Origin: Thermoanaerobaculia bacterium
GTDB lineage: Bacteria > Acidobacteriota > Thermoanaerobaculia > Multivoradales > UBA5704
Length of the DNA: 5,466 nt
Reading direction: 5' to 3'
NCBI GenBank assembly: GCA_030150965.1
Contig: JASLEW010000922.1
Location: 1-5,466 of the forward strand
The notes under the pieces were generated by a model. It saw nothing but the letters and a program-made list of their open reading frames with translations. It ran no database searches and was not told the origin of the DNA. Of the stretch, positions 1-5,147 are shown piece by piece; position 1 is the first letter of the stretch, and every line of letters starts with the position of its first letter. A program made the position numbers and the translations under genes.

Positions 1-366
1 CGGCGCGTGCCACCCCCGGTGCTCCCGCGGCGGCCGGCGGCGCTCCCGCCGCGGGCGGACCGCCGGCAGCCTGCCGCAGCCTGTCCAGCCATCCCCGCCA
101 ACCGCGCATCCGGCCGCTCCTCCGCGCGCCGCCCCGGGCCCCGAGCCCGGGCAGTCCGCGCGCGATGGGACGCCAGGGGAGCCGCGGGACCGCGGCACAC
201 CTGGCGCCCGGCAACGTCTGCCGTCGAGGCTACGGGCGGCGGCGGCGGCGGACCATACCGCCGCGAGGGGATCTTTGGCCGGGCGCCGGCGGGTGCCGGC
301 AGGCGGCGGGGCGCGACCGGGGAGGGGCGCGAGGGCGGGTGGGGGCGGAACCGGCGCCGCTCCGGC
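1..366. other. Very GC-rich stretch downstream of phoU, no supported gene
   Basis: About 84% GC by count over positions 1-360, clearly above the neighbouring genes. Open frames run through it on both strands, but their translations are dominated by Arg, Pro, Gly and Ala without any recognisable domain, which is what stop-poor DNA gives by chance. It holds a GGC triplet run (about 235-252) and a strong GC hairpin with arms 133-139 and 145-151 (CCCGGGC / GCCCGGG, 5-nt loop). There is no T-tract after the hairpin, so an intrinsic terminator for phoU cannot be claimed. A gene could start or end just outside the left edge. Confidence 0.6.
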
Positions 367-1029
367 TCAGGGCTTGGCCGCCGAGTGGCGCACGTCGCGC
401 CCCTCGACGTAGTAGATGACGTCCTCGGCGATGTTGGTGGCGTGATCGGCGATCCGCTCCAGGTTGCGCGAGATGAGCAGCAGGTGCAGCGCCCGCGTCA
501 CCGTCTTGGGATCTTCGATCATGTAGGTGAGCAGCTCGCGGAAGAGCTGATGATAGAGGCCGTCCACCGCGTCGTCGCCGGCCAGCACCTCGGTGGCCAG
601 CTCGGAGTCGCGGTTGACGAACGCGTCGAGGCTGCGGCGCACCATGGTCTGCACCAGGTCGGAGAGGTGCGGCAGATCGATGTAGGGCTTGAGCGGCGGC
701 TGATCGATCAGCTGCTCGACCGACTGCGCGATGTTGACCGCCGAGTCGCCGATGCGCTCCAGGTCGCTGTTGATCTTCATCACCGCCACCAGGAAGCGCA
801 GATCGACCGCGGCCGGCTGCTTGCGGCCGAGGACGCTGTGGCAGTAATCGTCGATCTCGATCTCCAGCTGATCGACCGAGCGGTCGCTCGCGATCACCGC
901 GGCGCAGAGCGGCGCGTTGCGCTCCAGCAGCGCCTGCGTGGCCTTGGCGACCATGCTTTCGACCATGCCCGCCATCTTGAGCAGGTTCTGCCGGATGCGG
1001 TCGAGATCGTGATCCAACCGTCGTTCCAT
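367..1029 (-). CDS. phoU: Phosphate signalling protein PhoU
   Basis: Cytoplasmic negative regulator of the Pho regulon. PhoU proteins link the PstSCAB phosphate transporter to PhoR and keep PhoR in its phosphatase state when phosphate is plentiful. The 220-residue product has the usual family length and the two-fold three-helix repeat. The first repeat carries the metal-binding E/DxxxD-type signature DLERIGDSAVNIA (residues 89-101). The second carries NLERIADHATNIAEDVIYYVEGRDVRH (split: NLERIADHATNIA at 189-201, then EDVIYYVEG and RDVRH), which is the most conserved PhoU segment. The start is ATG at 1029, with a modest purine-rich AAAGGGGA about 11 nt upstream. It is the last gene on its strand here. 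No pstB precedes it, unlike the common pstSCAB-phoU layout. A phased Pho-box array lies upstream at 1119-1158, suggesting control by PhoB separate from, or added to, read-through from the acyltransferase genes. Confidence 0.96.
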   Translation of the reverse strand: MERRLDHDLDRIRQNLLKMAGMVESMVAKATQALLERNAPLCAAVIASDRSVDQLEIEIDDYCHSVLGRKQPAAVDLRFLVAVMKINSDLERIGDSAVNIAQSVEQLIDQPPLKPYIDLPHLSDLVQTMVRRSLDAFVNRDSELATEVLAGDDAVDGLYHQLFRELLTYMIEDPKTVTRALHLLLISRNLERIADHATNIAEDVIYYVEGRDVRHSAAKP

Positions 1030-1059
1030 GAAGTCCCGGTCCCCTTTCTACGCCGCGGC

Positions 1060-1088
1060 ATCTTACCTGCTCCCGCCGCGGTTGGAAA
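1060..1088 (-). promoter_or_regulatory. Candidate sigma-70 promoter for phoU
   Basis: On the minus strand TTTCCA (1088-1083, 4 of 6 to TTGACA) is followed after exactly 17 bp by TAAGAT (1065-1060, 4 of 6 to TATAAT). It lies about 30 bp before the phoU ATG, in the most AT-rich part of this gap. The Pho-box array ends 30 bp upstream of the -35. That is farther than in classical PhoB-activated promoters, where the box overlaps the -35. The call is therefore tentative. Confidence 0.35.
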
Positions 1089-1118
1089 GCCGCGCTGCCG
1101 CCGGTCCCGGTCCGGTCG

Positions 1119-1158
1119 GTGACAGCTCGCGGACACCGGCGTGACGGCTCGATGGCAG
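1119..1158 (-). promoter_or_regulatory. Array of four 11-bp-phased Pho-box half-sites before phoU
   Basis: Reading the minus strand from 1158 downward, four 7-mers are each separated by exactly 4 bp: CTGCCAT (1158-1152), CCGTCAC (1147-1141), GTGTCCG (1136-1130) and CTGTCAC (1125-1119). Against the known PhoB half-site CTGTCA(T/C) they score 6, 6, 4 and 7 of 7. The first and third spacers are both CGAG. The 7-bp-plus-4-bp period of direct repeats is the established Pho-box geometry. The array begins just after the stop codon of the N-acyltransferase gene, so it is entirely intergenic. PhoB binding is inferred. The spacers are GC-rich rather than AT-rich as in E. coli, which fits the genome composition. 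Confidence 0.6.
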
Positions 1159-1166
1159 AGGCGGCC

Positions 1167-1835
1167 TCAGCCGGCGGTGGCGCGCGGCCGCGCCAGACGG
1201 CGGCCTTCCATGACGTGCCGCACGCTGCCGCCCAGCTCGGCGAGCACCCGGTTCCGGCGCTGCTTCAGGCGCTGGTAGGCGAGGGCGATGTCGAGGATCA
1301 GCAGGATGCGGATCGAGGTGCAGGCCAGCTCGCCGGTGCGGTGGCTGCCGATGCGCTCGAAGCCGAGCACCCGGGTGTGAAAGCCGAGCGGCGAGTGCGG
1401 ATCGTCGGCGAACACCGAGGTGAAGAAGTGGGTGTAGCCGCGCTCCACCACCTCGACGATCGCCGCCCGCATCAGCCGCAGCACGACGCGGATGTTGCGC
1501 CGGTGGCGCGGCACGATCATGAAGCGGCCGATGTCGACGAAGCGGCCGCGCCGCTTGAGCGTCTCCAGATCGACGTCGGGCTCCAGGCGCACGTCGAGCT
1601 CGGCGGGCAGCTCGAGCGGCGGATCGTAGACCAGGCGGATGACGCCCGCCGGCTCGCCGTCGACCGTGACCATGAACCACGAGCGGTCGGTCTGAGTGCC
1701 GGCGTCCGCCGGCACCTCGGCGCCGGCGTCGGCGATCCACCGCTTCTCGCGCGCGTACACCGCTTCGACCACGTTCAGCGCGCGCTCGCGGTCGGCGCCG
1801 GTGAGGATCTTCTTGGCCACGATGACGTTTCTCAT
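1167..1835 (-). CDS. GNAT-fold N-acyltransferase, FeeM / autoinducer-synthase-like
   Basis: The 222-residue product has a GNAT layout. An N-terminal helix (about 14-34, RERALNVVEAVYAREKRW) is followed by strands WFMVTVDGEPAGVIRLV (53-69), then the acyl-donor-binding core DIGRFMIVPRHRRNIRVVLR (101-120) and a long helix to about 132. The end of the fold is THFFTSVF (135-142) and VLGFERIG (156-163). The weak Q/RxxGxG-type loop, the long N-terminal helix and the LGFERIG ending resemble the N-acyl-amino-acid synthase FeeM and autoinducer-synthase relatives more than small-molecule acetyltransferases. The donor may be acyl-ACP or acyl-CoA and the acceptor an amine such as an amino acid; neither is visible in the sequence. 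The C-terminus (about 190-222) is basic, Arg-rich and perhaps membrane-associating. The ATG overlaps the stop of the PlsC-like gene (ATGA) and has AGGAGG inside that gene, so the two are translationally coupled. An ordinary acetyltransferase remains possible. Confidence 0.75.
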   Translation of the reverse strand: MRNVIVAKKILTGADRERALNVVEAVYAREKRWIADAGAEVPADAGTQTDRSWFMVTVDGEPAGVIRLVYDPPLELPAELDVRLEPDVDLETLKRRGRFVDIGRFMIVPRHRRNIRVVLRLMRAAIVEVVERGYTHFFTSVFADDPHSPLGFHTRVLGFERIGSHRTGELACTSIRILLILDIALAYQRLKQRRNRVLAELGGSVRHVMEGRRLARPRATAG

Positions 1836-2695
1836 GATGCCTCCTCTGGCGCCGCTGGCGCCGGTAACGCCGATGGCGCCGACACCGCAGATTGCATTGG
1901 GCCTCCCTGGGCGAGCTGCCCGGCGAGCGCGCTCATCACCCGGTTCACCACCCGGCGCGCCAGGCGGCCACGGCTGGCCGTCCCGGCCAGGAGCTCGCGC
2001 CGCTCGGCGCTGAAGTCGAGCGGCTCGCCGATGGCCAGCACCAGGCGCCCGGCGTGCGGCACGCGCCCGAGGCGGGCCTGCGCCGGGTAGGAGATGGTGG
2101 CCGGCACGACCGGCACGGCGGCGGCGAGCGCCAGCTCGCCCAGGCCGAGCCGGCCGCGCAGGAGGGCGCCGCCGCGGCGGTTGCGGGTGCCCTCGGGGAA
2201 GATGCCGATGCTCTCGCCGCGCTCGAGCTCGGCCAGGCAGGCCGCGACCACCGGCCGGCGACGCCGCTCGCGGCGATGGCGCTCACCCAGGCGGAAGCGG
2301 GCCGGCTTGCCGTAGACCGGGACCGGCGCCGCCTGGCGCAGCAGCCAGCCGAGGACCGGCGCCTCGACGTACATCCAGTCGGCGAGGAAGTGGAGCGGCC
2401 GTCCCTGGCGCAGGTAGAGCAGAGCGGTGGGGACGAGCAGCGCTTCGAGCGCGTTGCCGTGGTTGAGGGCGAAGATGGCCGGCTCGGGGATCGCCGCCAG
2501 CCGTTCGGCGTGCGCCACCTCGACCAGCTGTCCCAGCGTGGCCATCAACCCGCGGCAGAGCACGCGGGTGAGGCGGCGCTGCATCAGCGGCAGCGGCGCC
2601 CTGAGCGGCGCCAGGCCTGGGCGCCAGGTCTGGACGGAAACCGGCGGCGGCGCTGCAAACCGAGCGGCGCGGCCATCCTGGTTCCCTGTCTCCAT
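1832..2695 (-). CDS. PlsC-family (LPLAT) acyltransferase with an HX4E active-site motif
   Basis: Glycerophospholipid/lysophospholipid acyltransferase-type enzyme, expected to transfer an acyl chain to a hydroxyl at the inner face of the membrane. The 287-residue product shows the family blocks in order. Motif I is NHGNALE (78-84), with His79 and Glu84 where the family normally has NHxxxxD. Motif II region is PVPVYGKPARFR (124-135). Motif III is FPEGTRNR (166-173), and the motif IV region is VPVVPATIS (194-202). A hydrophobic segment (about 106-123) may contact the membrane. The first 40 or so residues and the Ala/Pro-rich last 20 lie outside the domain. The start at ATG 2695 has AGGAGG only 3 nt upstream. 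The gene follows phoR after 163 bp and overlaps the GNAT gene by 4 bp, recalling OlsA/OlsB and GlsA/GlsB pairs. Alternatives are a housekeeping 1-acylglycerol-3-phosphate acyltransferase or a lipid-A-type acyltransferase relative. Confidence 0.88.
   Translation of the reverse strand: METGNQDGRAARFAAPPPVSVQTWRPGLAPLRAPLPLMQRRLTRVLCRGLMATLGQLVEVAHAERLAAIPEPAIFALNHGNALEALLVPTALLYLRQGRPLHFLADWMYVEAPVLGWLLRQAAPVPVYGKPARFRLGERHRRERRRRPVVAACLAELERGESIGIFPEGTRNRRGGALLRGRLGLGELALAAAVPVVPATISYPAQARLGRVPHAGRLVLAIGEPLDFSAERRELLAGTASRGRLARRVVNRVMSALAGQLAQGGPMQSAVSAPSALPAPAAPEEAS
1840..1845 (-). promoter_or_regulatory. Ribosome binding site of the N-acyltransferase gene
   Basis: A perfect AGGAGG on the minus strand lies 4 nt before the ATG at 1835, inside the last codons of the upstream PlsC-like gene. 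Together with the ATGA stop/start overlap it supports this start and translational coupling of the pair. Confidence 0.7.
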
Positions 2696-2698
2696 CCG

Positions 2699-2713
2699 CC
2701 TCCTTTATGACAG
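2699..2713 (-). promoter_or_regulatory. Ribosome binding site merged with a perfect Pho half-site
   Basis: The minus strand reads CTGTCATAAA (2713-2704) running directly into AGGAGG (2704-2699), then CGG and the ATG at 2695. CTGTCATAAA equals the first ten bases of the E. coli Pho-box consensus. No good second repeat follows at the 11-bp position because the Shine-Dalgarno occupies it. The Shine-Dalgarno role is well supported. A PhoB or operator role for the half-site is speculative. Confidence 0.5.
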
Positions 2714-2741
2714 GGGCGCATGGTGGGGCCATTGCGGCACG

Positions 2742-2759
2742 GTGCCACGGCCGTGACAG
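2742..2759 (-). promoter_or_regulatory. Candidate Pho box upstream of the acyltransferase pair
   Basis: On the minus strand CTGTCAC (2759-2753), a 4-bp spacer GGCC, then GTGGCAC (2748-2742): 7 of 7 and 5 of 7 to the PhoB half-site, with the correct 11-bp period. It lies 47-64 bp before the start codon of the PlsC-like gene. No clear -10 is found 10 bp downstream of it. The site also overlaps the dyads CACGGCCGTG (2746-2755) and GGCAC-G-GTGCC (2736-2746), so another regulator could bind here instead. Confidence 0.45.
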
Positions 2760-2836
2760 GGCGGCCGGAGAGGAGCCGTTCCCGCGGCGTGGAGGGAGGC
2801 AGAGCTGATCCGCCGCCCGCGAGGAGCCAGACGCCG

Positions 2837-2852
2837 GCGGGGCGTCCCCCGC
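2837..2852 (-). terminator. GC hairpin just after phoR, possible weak terminator
   Basis: A perfect 6-bp stem GCGGGG / CCCCGC with a 4-nt loop lies 7 bp beyond the phoR stop codon. It is placed where a terminator or mRNA 3'-end stabiliser of the phoB-phoR message would sit. There is no T-tract, so intrinsic termination is doubtful. In DNA this GC-rich such stems also arise by chance. Confidence 0.3.
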
Positions 2853-2858
2853 TGCGCC

Positions 2859-4280
2859 CTACGCCGCGGGCGGCGAGGAGCTGGCGCCGGCCGCCTCGGC
2901 GCCCGCGAGCGGCAGGAAGACGCGGAAGGTGGTGCCGCGGCCGACGCGGCTCTCGACCTCCACCCGGCCGCCGTGCGACTGGGCGAGGTGCTTGACGATG
3001 GCGAGGCCCAGGCCGGTGCCGCCCTCCTCGCGGGCACGCCCCTTGTCGACGCGGTAGAAGCGCTCGAAGATGCGCGGCAGCGCCTCGGCCGGGATGCCGA
3101 TGCCGGTGTCGGTCACCTCGACCACGGCGTGGCCGGCCTGGCGCGTCAGCCGCAGCTGCACCTCGCCGCCCGGCCGGTTGTACTTGATGGCGTTGTCGAG
3201 CAGGTTGACCATCAGCCGTTCGAGGCCGTCGGCGTCGCCGGGGATGCGCGGCACGCCCTCGTCCTTCACCTCCAGGCTCAGCCGCCGCTCGCGCGCCGCG
3301 GTGCCGAGCATCTCGACGGCGCGCCCGCCGATCGCCGCCAGGTCCACCGCCTCGCGCTCGCGGTCGGCCGGCGGCGAGACGCTCTCGAGCTTCGACAGCG
3401 TGAGCAGGTCGTCGAGCAGCGCCTGGAGCCGCCGGCACTGCCAGAGCAGGCGCTCGGTGAAGCGGCGCGCCGTCTCCTGCTCCTCCAGGGCGCCGTCGCG
3501 CAGCGTCTCGGCGTAGCCGCGGATCGCCGCGAGCGGCGTCTTGAGCTCGTGCGACACGTTGGCCACGAAGTCGCGGCGCATGTCGGCGACGCGGGTGAGG
3601 TCGGTGGTGTCGCGCGTCACCACCACCGCGCCGCGATCGCCGCCGGCGAGCGCCGCCGAGGCGAGCAGCAGCGTGCGCCGCTCCGGCACCTGCATCTCGA
3701 TCTGGCCGCTCTGCGGCTCGCCGCGGCGCAGCGTCGCCGTCACCAGCCGCCCCAGCTCCGGGTGGCGGCTGATCTCGAGCAGCGGCCGGCCGGTCACCTC
3801 GCCGGCCAGATCGAACAGCCGGCAGAAGGCCGGATTGGCCGACAGCGCCCGGCCGTCCGGGCCGACCACCAGCACCCCCTCGGACATGCTCGCCAGGATC
3901 GATTGCAGGTGGTCGCGCTCGCTGCGCACCGCCGCGAACTGCGCCTCGGCGCTCTCCGCCAGGCGGTTGAGCGCCCGCGACAGCACCGCCAGCTCCTCGA
4001 CCTCGGGCTCCGCGACCCGCGACGCCCGGCCGGAGGCCAGTGCGCCGGCGCCGGCGATCAGCCGGGCGAGCGGCCGGAACAGGCGCCGGTCCAGCCAGAC
4101 AGCGCCGAGCCCGATGGTGACGGCGGCGGCGGCGCCGGCCACCAGCAAGGCGGCGCCGAGCTGCGGATGGAGCGCCGCCGGCAGCATCGACCAGAGCAGG
4201 AGCCCGGCGGTGGCAAGCGCCGCCAGCACCGGCCAGAGCGGCGCCAGGCGGAGCTTGGGCGGCAGGTGGCTGGAGCGCAA
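2859..4280 (-). CDS. phoR: Phosphate-regulon sensor histidine kinase PhoR
   Basis: Inner-membrane kinase/phosphatase that controls PhoB. The 473-residue product has two close transmembrane helices (about 14-33 and 41-62) with almost no periplasmic loop, as in other PhoR proteins that sense through Pst/PhoU rather than by a periplasmic ligand domain. A HAMP-like linker (63-115) and a PAS domain (about 123-228) follow. The HisKA domain has the phospho-acceptor His244 in NVSHELKTPL (241-250). The HATPase domain has the N box LLDNAIKYN (360-368), the DTGIGIP box (391-397), FERFYRVD (405-412) and GGTGLGL (420-426), so all catalytic blocks are intact. The start is taken as TTG at 4280, because no ATG or GTG gives the complete first membrane helix and the frame upstream contains none. 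The Shine-Dalgarno before it is weak. The gene follows phoB by 13 bp and is surely co-transcribed with it. The tail after residue 458 is Ala/Ser/Pro-rich and not part of the domain. Confidence 0.95.
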   Translation of the reverse strand: MRSSHLPPKLRLAPLWPVLAALATAGLLLWSMLPAALHPQLGAALLVAGAAAAVTIGLGAVWLDRRLFRPLARLIAGAGALASGRASRVAEPEVEELAVLSRALNRLAESAEAQFAAVRSERDHLQSILASMSEGVLVVGPDGRALSANPAFCRLFDLAGEVTGRPLLEISRHPELGRLVTATLRRGEPQSGQIEMQVPERRTLLLASAALAGGDRGAVVVTRDTTDLTRVADMRRDFVANVSHELKTPLAAIRGYAETLRDGALEEQETARRFTERLLWQCRRLQALLDDLLTLSKLESVSPPADREREAVDLAAIGGRAVEMLGTAARERRLSLEVKDEGVPRIPGDADGLERLMVNLLDNAIKYNRPGGEVQLRLTRQAGHAVVEVTDTGIGIPAEALPRIFERFYRVDKGRAREEGGTGLGLAIVKHLAQSHGGRVEVESRVGRGTTFRVFLPLAGAEAAGASSSPPAA

Positions 4281-4293
4281 GGTCCCGGGGGTC

Positions 4294-4977
4294 TCAGGGC
4301 CTCAGGCGGTAGCCGACGCCGATCACCGTCTCGATGCGCTCGGCCTCGGCGCCGAGCTTGCGGCGCAGCCGGCGGATGTGGGTGTCCACGGTGCGGCTGT
4401 CGATGTCCTCGGCATAGCCCCAGACGTCGGAGAGCAGCTGGCCGCGGGTCTGCACCCGGCCGCTGCGCTCGAGCAGCAGGCGCAGCAGGCGGAACTCGGT
4501 GGCGGTGAGCGGCACCTCGCGGCCGCGCACCCGCAGCTGGTGGCCGGAGACGTCGAGCTCGATGCCCCCCACCTCCAGGAGCTCGGAGGACACCTCCTCC
4601 TGCTGCAGCCGGCGCAGCACCGCCTTGACCCGCAGCACCACCTCGCGCGGGCTGAAGGGCTTGCTGATGTAGTCGTCGGCCCCCAGCTCCAGGCCGACGA
4701 TGCGGTCCACCTCCTCGCCGCGGGCGGTGAGCATGACGATCGGCAGGCGGGAGGTGAGCGGGTCCCGCTTGAGCAGGCGGGTCAGCTCCAGGCCGTCGAT
4801 GCCGGGCAGCATCAGGTCGAGCAGCACGAGGTCGGGGTTGTCGCGGCGGATGGCCTCCAGGCCGGTGTCGCCGCGCCGCGCGGTGTCGACGGCGAATCCC
4901 TCCTTCTCCAGGTTGTACTGCAGGACTTCGGCAATGTCCGGCTCGTCCTCGATGACCAGGATCTTTTCTCGTGACAT
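4294..4977 (-). CDS. phoB: Phosphate-regulon response regulator PhoB
   Basis: DNA-binding response regulator of the OmpR/PhoB class, activated by PhoR. It switches on phosphate-scavenging genes through Pho boxes. The 227-residue product has the usual length. The receiver domain (4-120) shows the acidic pair Glu10/Asp11, the phospho-acceptor Asp54 in LLDLMLPG, Thr84 and Lys106 in SKPFSPREV, all intact. The winged-helix domain (about 130-227) includes LTATEFRLLRLLLERSG (157-173), the recognition helix around RTVDTHIRRLRRKLG (195-209), and the ending TVIGVGYRL, typical of PhoB. The ATG at 4977 is the natural start because the receiver's first strand (REKILVIEDE) begins at residue 3. No clear Shine-Dalgarno precedes it. 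PhoB is the likely binder of the boxes at 1119-1158 and 2742-2759. The AT-rich region upstream probably holds its promoter. Confidence 0.96.
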   Translation of the reverse strand: MSREKILVIEDEPDIAEVLQYNLEKEGFAVDTARRGDTGLEAIRRDNPDLVLLDLMLPGIDGLELTRLLKRDPLTSRLPIVMLTARGEEVDRIVGLELGADDYISKPFSPREVVLRVKAVLRRLQQEEVSSELLEVGGIELDVSGHQLRVRGREVPLTATEFRLLRLLLERSGRVQTRGQLLSDVWGYAEDIDSRTVDTHIRRLRRKLGAEAERIETVIGVGYRLRP

Positions 4978-5012
4978 GGCCCGCAGGGTAGCACGGCCGA
5001 TTCCGCAGCCGA

Positions 5013-5035
5013 TGTGGAAAAGCCTGTGGAAAAGC
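5013..5035 (-). repeat. Two tandem DnaA-box matches in an exact 11-bp direct repeat
   Basis: TGTGGAAAAGC occurs twice on the plus strand at 5013-5023 and 5025-5035, a 12-bp period. On the minus strand each contains TTTTCCACA (5021-5013 and 5033-5025), a full match to the general DnaA-box consensus TTWTNCACA. They lie 36-58 bp before the phoB start codon. DnaA binding is inferred from the consensus only. Confidence 0.55.
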
Positions 5036-5049
5036 GTTCGGTAAACGCT
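5033..5049 (-). terminator. Hairpin with short T-run in the phoB leader, possible attenuator
   Basis: The minus strand reads AGCGTT (5049-5044), loop TACCG, AACGCT (5038-5033), then three further T's, so four T's in a row counting the last stem base. If phoB transcripts start in the AT-rich region upstream, this hairpin would lie in the leader RNA. The stem is only 6 bp and the T-run is short, and it overlaps the second DnaA-box repeat, so termination is uncertain. Confidence 0.25.
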
Positions 5050-5081
5050 CTCAACCCAGCCTCCGAAGCCGCTTTGCCCGG

Positions 5082-5103
5082 ATTGAACAATCTATTGTGC
5101 AAT
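5082..5103. promoter_or_regulatory. Tandem ATTG-NN-CAAT dyads, candidate operator
   Basis: Two short palindromes of the same form, ATTGAACAAT (5082-5091) and ATTGTGCAAT (5094-5103), lie 12 bp apart centre to centre, about one helical turn. The first extends to GATTG-AA-CAATC. Two side-by-side copies of one dyad suggest a dimeric regulator that binds cooperatively. The regulator is unknown. Confidence 0.4.
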
Positions 5104-5118
5104 CGTCGTAAGCTACTG

Positions 5119-5147
5119 ATAATAAAAGGTTTGTAAAACCTTTCCCA
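5119..5147 (-). promoter_or_regulatory. Possible phoB promoter
   Basis: The minus strand carries TATTAT at 5124-5119, 5 of 6 to the -10 consensus. A poor -35 (TGGGAA, 5147-5142, 3 of 6) lies 17 bp upstream. CTGTCAA (5158-5152), one Pho half-site, is just upstream of that -35, which would suit an activator-dependent promoter. The partner half-site 11 bp on is not recognisable, so PhoB dependence is weakly supported. Confidence 0.3.
5125..5143. repeat. Perfect 8-bp inverted repeat (19-bp palindrome)
   Basis: AAAGGTTT (5125-5132), spacer GTA, AAACCTTT (5136-5143). It sits in the AT-rich block and covers the spacer of the possible phoB promoter, so a bound protein there would block it. As RNA it would form an AU-rich hairpin followed by TATTAT on the minus strand, too weak to count as a good terminator. 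Confidence 0.5.

Noticed and set aside
7..1122. A 371-codon plus-strand frame starting with GTG
   Set aside because: Most of it is antisense to phoU, and the rest lies in the 84% GC stretch with a low-complexity translation. There is no ribosome site or recognisable domain.
1063..1740. A minus-strand frame overlapping the GNAT gene in another reading frame
   Set aside because: The product is almost entirely Arg, Ala, Pro and Gly. The GNAT frame has a perfect AGGAGG, coupled ATGA start and a sensible fold.
2704..2709. CATAAA as a -10 element for the acyltransferase operon
   Set aside because: A transcript starting about 7 bp downstream would lose the AGGAGG that lies at 2704-2699, so the site cannot serve as promoter for a Shine-Dalgarno-led message.
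1892..2710. A 272-codon plus-strand frame opposite the PlsC-like gene
   Set aside because: It is a shadow of the minus-strand gene, which carries conserved acyltransferase motifs and a strong Shine-Dalgarno. The shadow protein has none.
2973..4974. Long plus-strand open frames (up to about 500 codons) opposite phoR and phoB
   Set aside because: They are antisense to intact, motif-complete kinase and regulator genes, and their translations are His/Gln/Arg/Ala-rich with no domain. High GC removes stop codons from the opposite strand.
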